This document shows positions 55,673-64,000 of a stretch of 64,000 nucleotides of DNA, piece after piece. The position numbers and the translations under genes are program-made. This stretch comes from Aquabacterium sp. J223 (GTDB lineage Bacteria; Pseudomonadota; Gammaproteobacteria; Burkholderiales; Burkholderiaceae_C): the NCBI RefSeq assembly GCF_024666615.1, contig NZ_CP088297.1, positions 2,356,001 through 2,420,000 of the forward strand, given 5' to 3'. Position 1 is the stretch's first letter. Each line of letters starts with the position of its first letter. Below the pieces are notes generated by a model, which was not told the DNA's origin, did no database searches, and worked only from the letters and a program-made list of their open reading frames with translations.

Positions 55673-56485
55673 TCAGACGGGGATGACCAACTGCTTGCTG
55701 GAGTGGAACCCGGTCGGCATGCTCGTCAGGTGCAACTCGTTCTGCAACCCACCCATCGCGACGTAGTGCCGATCCGTGTTGTTCATCGTGTCGCGCGCCG
55801 CGGTCCGGCCGGTGTAGAGCGGACTGCTCAGCACCACGCTGTTGATGGCCTCGGGGAAATACAACTGCCCGGTGTAGGACGCCGTGTCGCCCACCGCCGC
55901 GCCGGGGTAGACCTTGACGTGCACATGCGGCGTGCGGGTGGCGTACCACGACGGATAGAGCATCCTGAATCGGGCGCATCCCATTGCGTCGGTGACCTGG
56001 ACACCCCGCAGGAAGTGCTGCGCGAGCGTCTGTTCCGGATAGTGCGGTGCCTCCGGCGGCACCTGACCGAGGGGAACCTGCGTGTAGCCAGGCACGTCCG
56101 GGTTCACGTTCGGGTACTCCGAGTACATGCCGCGGCTGTCGCAACTCCAGACGGCCACGGCGGCGCCCACGACCGGCGAGCAGGCCGTGTTTCGGATCGT
56201 CAGTTCGAGGTCGAGGACGACGCCGGTCTTGTCCTCGCGCAAGTCGCTGCGCACCAGGTTGAGCGCGGTGTAGAAGGGACCTGTGCGTCCATTCGGGCTG
56301 AGGACGCATGAGTTCGCCAGCGCCGCCGACGCCACGCCGCCGCCGCCAAGGCCCAGTGCGCCGGGCGCGAACACCCTGCCATGCGACATCAGCGCGGCCG
56401 CCAACGCGGTGACCTTGCCCAATCCGGCGCGCCGGCTCATGTCGACGACACCGCGGGATGTCTGCTGCTCGAACTCATGCTTCAT
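55673..56485 (-). CDS. Intradiol-dioxygenase-like exported protein
   Basis: 270 residues from the ATG at 56483-56485 (MKHEFEQQTSRGVVDMSRRAG). An N-terminal hydrophobic stretch with SRRAGLGKVTALAAAL suggests twin-arginine export. The intradiol fold shows GRTGPFYTALNLVRSDLRED, LDLELTIRN, VAVWSCDSRGMYSEYPN with the paired tyrosines (iron ligands) and TRTPHVHVKVYPG with the two histidines. Intradiol enzymes cleave catechols to muconates; exported members of this kind are less well studied. Convergent with Bug 7. Confidence 0.83.
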   Translation of the reverse strand: MKHEFEQQTSRGVVDMSRRAGLGKVTALAAALMSHGRVFAPGALGLGGGGVASAALANSCVLSPNGRTGPFYTALNLVRSDLREDKTGVVLDLELTIRNTACSPVVGAAVAVWSCDSRGMYSEYPNVNPDVPGYTQVPLGQVPPEAPHYPEQTLAQHFLRGVQVTDAMGCARFRMLYPSWYATRTPHVHVKVYPGAAVGDTASYTGQLYFPEAINSVVLSSPLYTGRTAARDTMNNTDRHYVAMGGLQNELHLTSMPTGFHSSKQLVIPV

Positions 56486-56645
56486 GTGTATGTCCCTGTG
56501 CGTGCCGCTGCGCAGGACAGCGTCCATGGGGGCAGCCTATCGCCCAACCCGTGGCCTTCGACAGCACCCAGACCGCAAGCCTGCTATGCGTCTCGCATCA
56601 CTCCGCGGCGGGATCCCTCGGAGCGGTTCGGGGCGAGGGCCGGCG

Positions 56646-57323
56646 TCAGCCGACCGGACCCGCCAGCAGCAGCCGCTCGATGCGCCGGGCGCGTTCGTCG
56701 CGTTCGGCGGCGCCGGTGCGCGGGGGCACCAGCGATTCGGTCACCTGGTACGCATAAAGCAGGAAGCTGCGCGCGCGGGCCTCGCTGTCGTCGAAGCCCA
56801 GCGCGCGGAAGCGCTCGGTGCCCCAGTCGATGCGCCGGCCGTCGATCTCGTCCAGCGCCTTGCGCGCCGCGCTGTCGCGGCGGGCCCAGGCGCGCATGGC
56901 GAGCTCGATGCGCGCGGCCCGGGCGGCGGTGCGGCCTCGGCGCGGCAGCGTCATCAGCTCCCGCACCTGTTGCGCGTCGGTCTGCCCGGCGGCCAGCGCC
57001 GCCGCCCAGCGGTCGATCAGGCGGTCGGTGGTCACCTGCTGCCAGTGGCGCAGCACGGCCGCCAGCAGGTCGTCGCGGTCGCGGAAATGCCAGTAGAAGC
57101 TGCCGCGGGTGACGCCGATGCGCTTGGCCAGCACGTCCACCCGCACGGCGTCGATGCCATGGTCGACCATCAGGTCGAGCGCGGCGTCGACCCAGTCCTG
57201 CGGCGTCAGCGGGGCGCGGGGCGGCGCGTCGGCCTCGACAACGGTTGGGGGCTTGGCACCGGCCTTCACGCGGGTCAGGGAAAGGAAGAGGAGGGCTGGG
57301 GGCGATTGTGCGGCAGACGGCAT
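56646..57323 (-). CDS. TetR-family regulator
   Basis: About 225 residues from the ATG at 57321-57323. HTH: DWVDAALDLMVDHGIDAVRVDVLAKRIGVTRGSFYWHFRDRDDLLAAVL (read in parts: RVDVLAKRIGVTRGSFYWHF). A helical ligand domain follows. A 55-bp gap separates it from the divergent SDR gene, so it likely controls the acyl-CoA module. The inverted repeat GGCGC/GCGCC (57343-57355) lies in that gap. Confidence 0.88.
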   Translation of the reverse strand: MPSAAQSPPALLFLSLTRVKAGAKPPTVVEADAPPRAPLTPQDWVDAALDLMVDHGIDAVRVDVLAKRIGVTRGSFYWHFRDRDDLLAAVLRHWQQVTTDRLIDRWAAALAAGQTDAQQVRELMTLPRRGRTAARAARIELAMRAWARRDSAARKALDEIDGRRIDWGTERFRALGFDDSEARARSFLLYAYQVTESLVPPRTGAAERDERARRIERLLLAGPVG

Positions 57324-57342
57324 ACTCCATACACTTCTGTCT

Positions 57343-57355
57343 GGCGCTGGGCGCC
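57343..57355. promoter_or_regulatory. Short inverted repeat in the TetR/SDR intergenic gap
   Basis: GGCGC (57343-57347) and GCGCC (57351-57355) flank TGG. The arms are short for a TetR operator but the place is right. Confidence 0.3.
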
Positions 57356-57378
57356 GTTCCACTTGAGAAGGAGACCCC

Positions 57379-58140
57379 ATGAAGATCGATGGACAGCCGG
57401 CGCTGGTGACCGGCGGCGGCTCGGGCCTGGGCGCGGCGGTGGCGCGTGCGCTGGCCGCGCAGGGCGCGCGGGTGGCGGTGCTGGACGTCAACCTCGACGG
57501 CGCCCAGGCGGTGGCGAAGGAGATCGGCGGCCTCGCACAGCGGTGCGACATCACCGACACCGCGCAGATCGAGTCGGCGCTGGACGCCGCGGCCGCGGCG
57601 CACGGCCCGGCGCGCATCGTGATGAACATCGCCGGCATCGGGACCGCCAAGCGGGTGGTGGGCCGCGACGGGCAGGCCACCTCGCTCGACGAGTTCGAGC
57701 GGACGATCCGCGTCAACCTCGTCGGCACCTACAACATGCTGCGCCTGTCGGCGGCCCGCATCGCCAAGCTCGACCCGGTGGACGGTGAGCGCGGCGTGAT
57801 GGTGATGACGGCGTCGGTGGCGGCCTTCGACGGCCAGGTCGGCCAGCAGGCCTACTCGGCGAGCAAGGGCGGCATCGTGTCGATGACCCTGCCGCTGGCG
57901 CGCGACCTGGCGCAGCACCTCATCCGCGTCAACACCATCGCGCCGGGCATCTTCCTCACGCCGCTGCTGGCGGCGCTGCCGCAGGAGTCGCAGGACTCGC
58001 TGTCCGCCTCCATTCCGCACCCGAAGCGGCTGGGCGACCCGGCGGAGTTCGCGGCGCTGGCGCTGCAGCTCGTCACCAACGCCTACCTCAACGGCGAGAC
58101 CATCCGCATCGACGGTGCGCTGCGCATGCCGCCGCGCTGA
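57379..58140 (+). CDS. SDR, 3-hydroxyacyl-CoA dehydrogenase type II-like
   Basis: 253 residues, GAGAAGGAG before ATG 57379. SDR motifs: [27 protein letters not shown] (Asp, so NAD), [11 protein letters not shown], the serine in [14 protein letters not shown] and YSASKGG, then [15 protein letters not shown]. The overall pattern matches HSD10/FadB2x-like 3-hydroxyacyl-CoA dehydrogenases. First gene of an operon with a thioesterase and an acyl-CoA dehydrogenase, suggesting a beta-oxidation branch. Confidence 0.88.
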   Translation: MKIDGQPALVTGGGSGLGAAVARALAAQGARVAVLDVNLDGAQAVAKEIGGLAQRCDITDTAQIESALDAAAAAHGPARIVMNIAGIGTAKRVVGRDGQATSLDEFERTIRVNLVGTYNMLRLSAARIAKLDPVDGERGVMVMTASVAAFDGQVGQQAYSASKGGIVSMTLPLARDLAQHLIRVNTIAPGIFLTPLLAALPQESQDSLSASIPHPKRLGDPAEFAALALQLVTNAYLNGETIRIDGALRMPPR

Positions 58141-58145
58141 CGGCG

Positions 58146-58559
58146 ATGGCCAAGACCAGCGTCTTCGAGGTGCAGGTGCAGTTCGGCGACTGCGACCCGG
58201 CCGGCATCGTCTTCTTCCCCAACTTCCTGCGCTGGATGGACGCGGCCTCGCTGCACTTCTTCATGGGCTGCGGCCTGCCGCCCTGGCGTGAGCTGGAGAA
58301 GACGCGCGGCCTCGTCGGCACGCCGCTGCTGGAGATCCACACCCGCTTCGTGCAGAGCGCGACCTACGGTGAGCGGCTGCAGGTGCACACCGGCATCGAC
58401 GAATGGCGCGGCCGCGTGTTCGTCCACCGGCACCGTGTGCTGCGCGGCGACACGCTGATCTGCGAAGGCACCGAGACCCGCACCTTCGTCATGCGCGACG
58501 CCGAGGGCCGCCTGAAATCGGTGGCGCTGCCCGACGACCTGCGCGCGCTCTGCGACTGA
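58146..58559 (+). CDS. Hotdog acyl-CoA thioesterase (4HBT/YbgC family)
   Basis: 137 residues. The 4HBT signature VQFGDCDPAGIVFFPNFLRW contains the catalytic Asp; HFFMGCGLPPWRELE and QVHTGIDEWRGRVFVHRHRV complete the hotdog fold. It hydrolyses acyl- or aroyl-CoA thioesters. Starts five bases after the SDR stop and is followed by an acyl-CoA dehydrogenase. Confidence 0.88.
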   Translation: MAKTSVFEVQVQFGDCDPAGIVFFPNFLRWMDAASLHFFMGCGLPPWRELEKTRGLVGTPLLEIHTRFVQSATYGERLQVHTGIDEWRGRVFVHRHRVLRGDTLICEGTETRTFVMRDAEGRLKSVALPDDLRALCD

Positions 58560-58613
58560 TCACCGCCGCCGCGCCGCGCCGGCCCGTTTCCATCCCGACT
58601 CTTGAGGTGCCCC

Positions 58614-60365
<1,752 letters not shown>

Positions 60366-60396
60366 GCCGTTCCGGCCTGGGAGCAGGCCGTCGGGG

Positions 60397-61668
60397 TCAG
60401 GCGGCCGTGCCGCCCTGACCGGTGCCGGCACCGGCCTGCGGAGTCGGCTGCTCGACGAGGACCTCGTCCCGTGCCGGCGGGGCATCGGTCATCAGGGCCA
60501 GGAGGCGACGGCCCAGCGCCGCGCTGTCGAAGGCCGTGACCGCCTTGCGGCGCGCGGCCTCGCCGATGCGCTGGCGCAGCGACACGTCGCCTGCCAGGCG
60601 CTGCAGCCGGTCGAACAGGGCGTCCTCGTCCTTCTGCGGCACGAGGAAACCGTCGACGCCGTCTTCGATCATGTCCGGAGTGCCGCCGATGATGGAGCAG
60701 ACGACGGGCAGGCCGCAGGCCATGGCCTCCATCACCGCCACCGGCGCCGCTTCACCGAGGCCGAAGCTGGGCAGCACCAGCACGTCGGCGGCCTGAAGGG
60801 CCTCCAGCACCTCGTCCTCGCCCAGCGACCCGGTCATGTGCACCCGGTCCTGCAGGCCCATCTGCCGGATGTCGGCCTCGATCTCGGCGCGGTGGGGGCC
60901 CTCGCCGATGATGGTGTAGCGGGCGTCGACACCCGCCGCCACCAGGCGCCGCAGGGCCGCCAGGGCATGGCGGTGCCCTTTGAGGTAGTTCAGGCGGGCG
61001 ACCGTGAGCAGGTGCAGCTGGTTGTCGATGCGGCGTCGTTCGCCGCGCTCGCCGAAGCGGGCGGTGTCCACGCCCATCCACAACACCGGGCAGCGCGACA
61101 CCGGCAGACCGACCTGGTCACGCACCTGCTGCTGCAGCGGTCGCGTGACGCAGGAGACGAAGGCCGCGTGCCGCATCTTCGCGGCGTGGTCGACCCCGTA
61201 GACCGGCAGGTCACCGTGCAGGGTCAGGCTGTAGCGCGGTCCACCCAGCAGGCGGGTGAGGGCGGCCAGGTGGGCCGCGTCGGCACAGGAGTGCACATGC
61301 AGGTGCTCCAGGCCCTCCCGCCGCGCGAAGGCCGCCACGTCGGCGGCCACCAGCAGCAGGCCGAGCAGGCGTGCCCGCTGGGACCAGGGCGTCTCCTTCA
61401 GCGACAGCAGGTACATGAGGCAGCGCGCCAACCCCATCGGCCGCGACAGGAGCGTGCCCAATGCCGCTGGCCACGACGGCGGGAAGCTGTAGTGGGTCTG
61501 AGCGCGGGCCTCGTCGGCGAACGGATGGCGGCAACTGTCGGCCGCCGGACGTTTGGTGGACAGCAGGCGGACGGTCAGGCCCAGGGACCGAAGGGTGGAG
61601 ATCTCGCGCCAGAAGAAGGCGTGGGTCTGGGAAGGGAACTCCGGAACCAGATAACCGATGCGGTTCAT
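60397..61668 (-). CDS. GT4-family glycosyltransferase (WcaL-like)
   Basis: 423 residues from the ATG at 61666-61668. GT-B fold: N-terminal IGYLVPEFPSQTHAFFWREI; HLHVHSCADAAHLAAL; LLTVARLNYLKGHRHAL; and the nucleotide-sugar site GEAAPVAVMEAMACGLPVVC followed by GGTPDMIEDGVDGFLVP. Similar to colanic-acid type WcaL enzymes, which add sugars to exopolysaccharide precursors. It stands alone, so the polysaccharide is unknown. Convergent with the acyl-CoA dehydrogenase. Confidence 0.88.
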   Translation of the reverse strand: MNRIGYLVPEFPSQTHAFFWREISTLRSLGLTVRLLSTKRPAADSCRHPFADEARAQTHYSFPPSWPAALGTLLSRPMGLARCLMYLLSLKETPWSQRARLLGLLLVAADVAAFARREGLEHLHVHSCADAAHLAALTRLLGGPRYSLTLHGDLPVYGVDHAAKMRHAAFVSCVTRPLQQQVRDQVGLPVSRCPVLWMGVDTARFGERGERRRIDNQLHLLTVARLNYLKGHRHALAALRRLVAAGVDARYTIIGEGPHRAEIEADIRQMGLQDRVHMTGSLGEDEVLEALQAADVLVLPSFGLGEAAPVAVMEAMACGLPVVCSIIGGTPDMIEDGVDGFLVPQKDEDALFDRLQRLAGDVSLRQRIGEAARRKAVTAFDSAALGRRLLALMTDAPPARDEVLVEQPTPQAGAGTGQGGTAA

Positions 61669-61853
61669 GTGCAACCCGATCCACTGCCGACACGGCAACA
61701 ACATGTGTCTGACGAGTGTATGCCGTCGCCCGGGTGTCGCAGTGAGATTGGCGCGGTGCAACTTCACACAGGCGAACGGGCTGCGACCTTTGTCGCGCTG
61801 GATCGCCCACGTGGATGAGGGGCGTGATGCTGCGGTCGGCCGAATGTGGAATA

Positions 61854-61869
61854 CTGGTTTTTTGTACAG
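61854..61869 (+). promoter_or_regulatory. LexA (SOS) box upstream of imuA
   Basis: CTGG (61854-61857), an eight-base AT-rich spacer TTTTTTGT and ACAG (61866-61869) match the CTGT-N8-ACAG LexA consensus with one change. It ends 18 bases before the imuA ATG, where it would block transcription until DNA damage. Confidence 0.75.
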
Positions 61870-61887
61870 CCTTGTCTGCCGGCTCCC

Positions 61888-62745
61888 ATGTCCTTCGCCA
61901 CCGTTCCCGGGCCAGGCCCTCGCCGGTTTCCTCCGCCGGGGGGCGCGGCGGGGCGGGCCGACCTGCTGGCGGCACCGGAGCGCTGCCACCCCGCGTTGTG
62001 GCGGGCCCATCAACTGGGGCAGCAGCGCAGCGCGGTGCTGCCCACCGGCCATGCCGTCCTGGATGCCCAGCTGCCGGGCGGCGGCTGGCCGCATGCCGCC
62101 GTGACCGAATTGCTCCTGCCGCAGGCCGGCACGGGGGAGTTGCGGTTGCTGGCACCTGCCCTGCGCGCGGTGCAGCAGCGCGGGCGCTGCCTGCTGGTGG
62201 TGGCGCCCCCCTGGCCGCTGTGCGGCTCGGGTTGGCAGCGGCTCGGCCTGGCGCTCGCGGCGTTGCTGGTGGTGCACCCGCTGCCGTCGGCCGCCGCCGC
62301 CGTGGCCCATGAGACGGATCGCCTGTGGGCCTTGGAGCAGGTGCTCAAGAGCGGCCATGCGGGGGCGGTGCTGGCGTGGTTGCCGACCCGTGTCCGTGCC
62401 GATGCGCTGCGGCGCCTGCAACTGGCGGCGCAGCGTCACGACGGTCCGGTCTTCCTGATGCGGGAGGCGGCGGCCGCCGGCCGGCCGAGCCCGGCGCCCC
62501 TGCGCCTGCTGCTGCAAGCCGAAGGCGCCGACCGCCTCGGGGTGCACCTGCTCAAGCGGCGGGGGCCGGCACTGCCCGCACCGCTGCACCTGGATTTGCC
62601 GCCGGTGGTGCCGGTGCTGGACGACCGGCCGCTGGCATCGCCGCCGGCCGATGCGCCGCAGCCGGCACGGGTGCCGCCGGGACCGGCCCCGCTGCCGACC
62701 CGGCTGCAGCGGCTGGCGAGCGCCGACGCCCCGGCCGGACGCTGA
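61888..62745 (+). CDS. imuA: ImuA, translesion-synthesis accessory protein
   Basis: 285 residues from ATG 61888. RecA/SulA-like fold without an intact Walker A: LWRAHQLGQQRSAVLPTGHAVLDAQLPGGGWPHAAVTELLL (shown as HAVLDAQLPGGGWPHAAVTE), LRLLAPALRAVQQRGRCLLVVAP and LWALEQVLKSGHAGAVLAWL. The order imuA-imuB downstream of a LexA box is the known mutasome arrangement in which ImuA/ImuB support the error-prone polymerase DnaE2. It ends 8 bases before the imuB start. Confidence 0.87.
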   Translation: MSFATVPGPGPRRFPPPGGAAGRADLLAAPERCHPALWRAHQLGQQRSAVLPTGHAVLDAQLPGGGWPHAAVTELLLPQAGTGELRLLAPALRAVQQRGRCLLVVAPPWPLCGSGWQRLGLALAALLVVHPLPSAAAAVAHETDRLWALEQVLKSGHAGAVLAWLPTRVRADALRRLQLAAQRHDGPVFLMREAAAAGRPSPAPLRLLLQAEGADRLGVHLLKRRGPALPAPLHLDLPPVVPVLDDRPLASPPADAPQPARVPPGPAPLPTRLQRLASADAPAGR

Positions 62746-62752
62746 GCGATGG

Positions 62753-64000
62753 ATGCTCGCCATGCAATGGATCGCCGCCCACCTGCCGCTGCTGTCGCTG
62801 GAGTCCTTCACCGCCGGCATGGCGGGGGCCGTCCCCGACGGGCAGCCCATCGTCCTGCTGACCGCGCACCGCGTGGCGGTGCTCAACGCCGCCGCGGCGC
62901 AGGCCGGCATCCGCCTCGGTCACCGGCGTGCCACCGCGCTGTCGCTGGCGCCGACGCTGACATGGGGCGAGGCCGATCCGTCACGCGACGCCCTGGCGTT
63001 GCAGGCGGTGGCGCATGTGGCGCTGGCCTTCACACCGTCGGTGCTGTGGCGGCCGCGGCAGCACCTGGTGCTGCTGGAGGTGCAGTCCTGCCTGCGCTAC
63101 TGGGGGGCCTGCACCGGCTCGCCCGGCGGCTTCGGGAGGCGCTGCGGCCGCTGGGGCATGCGCTGCGCTGGGCCACGGCGCCCACCGCGCAGGCTGCGGC
63201 GTTGCTGGCACGGGCGCCGAACGGTGCCAGGTCGGTCCGGGCCCAAGCCGATGCCGACGCTCGGGTCGGCGGCATGGTGACCGGAGGATCGCCGCTGGCG
63301 GCACGGCTGGACCCCCTGCCGGTGGACCTGCTGGACCTGGAGGTCGAGGCGGTGGCCGCGCTCCATGGCATGGGCCTGCACACCCTCGGGCACCTGACGG
63401 GCGTGCCGCGCGCCGGCCTGGCGCGCCGCTTCGGCGCCGGCCTCCTGCAGACACTGGACCAGGCCTACGGCCGCGCGCCCATGCCGACCGAAGACTGGCT
63501 GCGGCTGCCGCCGGTGTTCGACGATCGGCTGGAGCTCTTCCACCGTGCCGACACCAGCGATCAGGTGCTGCAGGGCGCGGCCGTGCTGCTGCAGCGTCTC
63601 GTCGCCTGGGCCCAGGGGCGGCATGCCCGGGTGGCGGCCTTCGTCCTGCGCATGCACCACGAGCCAAGGCACCGCGAGGGCCGGGCGGTGCCCGCCCACA
63701 GCGCGTTGGACATCGTGTTGGCACAACCCTCCGCCGATGCCGCCCACCTGCAGCTCCTGCTCAAGGAACGGCTGGCGCGCACCCCCCTTGGCCGCGCCCA
63801 CGCTGGAGCTGAGCCTGCACTGCGACCACGCGCTTCCCGGCGCGCCACCCAATGCGGAGCTCTTTCCCACACCGACCGACGAGCGCGAGGGACTGACCCG
63901 GCTGGTCGAGCGGCTGCAGGCCCGGCTGGGGCCCGAGCAGGTGGTGCAGCTGGTGCTGAGGCCCGACCACCGCGTGGAGTGCGAGACCCGACAGCAGCCG
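62753..64000 (+). CDS. imuB: ImuB, Y-family-polymerase-like mutasome protein (runs off right edge; two frameshifts)
   Basis: Starts at ATG 62753 (MLAMQWIAAHLPLLSLESF). Frame 1 runs to the G6 tract 63102-63107, where one more G gives YWGGLHRLARRLREALRP and the middle part (LPVDLLDLEVEAVAALHGMGL, LHTLGHLTGVPRAGLARRFG, WLRLPPVFDDRLELFHRAD). A second shift at the C6 tract 63782-63787, one C too many, restores LAAPTLELSLHC and the continuation to the edge. ImuB lacks the catalytic carboxylates of true Y-family polymerases and bridges the beta clamp and DnaE2. The C-terminus is outside the window; dnaE2 is expected next. Confidence 0.8.

Overview
The window is very GC-rich (about 70% by eye) and its gene content points to a betaproteobacterium of the order Burkholderiales. 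The evidence is a PhaR polyhydroxyalkanoate regulator, the smpB/ratA/rnfH/DUF4124/guaB/guaA neighbourhood, an imuA-imuB mutasome locus, a Gram-negative porin, and a large expansion of TctC/Bug periplasmic binding proteins. I saw no tRNA, rRNA, integrase, insertion sequence or CRISPR array.

Left part (1 to 27.5 kb) is mostly core genome. It holds a partial Ser/Thr kinase, an outer-membrane barrel and a large lipoprotein on the minus strand; an RluA-type pseudouridine synthase; a TonB-dependent receptor; a low-complexity lipoprotein; several small conserved genes (S4, DUF2520, DUF938, DUF3606); an exported peroxiredoxin; an MGDG-synthase-like glycosyltransferase; a MobA-like nucleotidyltransferase with an MFS exporter and an SDR; phaR; a rimO - hydroxyacid dehydrogenase - metC - acyltransferase operon; smpB divergent from ratA-rnfH; and guaB - MFS - guaA.

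Middle part (27.5 to 56.5 kb) is an accessory catabolic island built from repeated modules. Each module pairs one or more orphan Bug (TctC) binding proteins with oxidoreductases, hydrolases, lactonases, aldolases or CoA-dependent enzymes, usually next to a LysR, AraC or GntR regulator. Seven Bug proteins occur in about 26 kb with no TctA/TctB membrane partner. The largest module is an eight-gene minus-strand operon (27.5 to 35.1 kb) with three Bug proteins, a porin, an RraA/LigK-type aldolase, a D-2-hydroxyacid dehydrogenase, an SMP-30 lactonase and a PDC-lactonase-like amidohydrolase. It reads as uptake and stepwise breakdown of a lactone or carboxylate to central metabolites. Other modules centre on an FAD aromatic hydroxylase, on a CoA-transferase / acyl-CoA dehydrogenase, on an FAH hydrolase with a GlcD-like oxidase, on an LldD-like oxidase, on a ketopantoate-reductase-like enzyme, and on an intradiol dioxygenase.

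Right part (56.6 to 64 kb) has a TetR-controlled acyl-CoA module (SDR, hotdog thioesterase, acyl-CoA dehydrogenase), a GT4 glycosyltransferase, and imuA-imuB behind a good LexA box; imuB runs off the edge.

A warning for any reader: at least seven recognisable genes (eight breaks) are interrupted by single-base shifts, mostly at G or C homopolymers. They look like base-calling errors, so I annotate these genes as intact with a marked frameshift rather than as pseudogenes.
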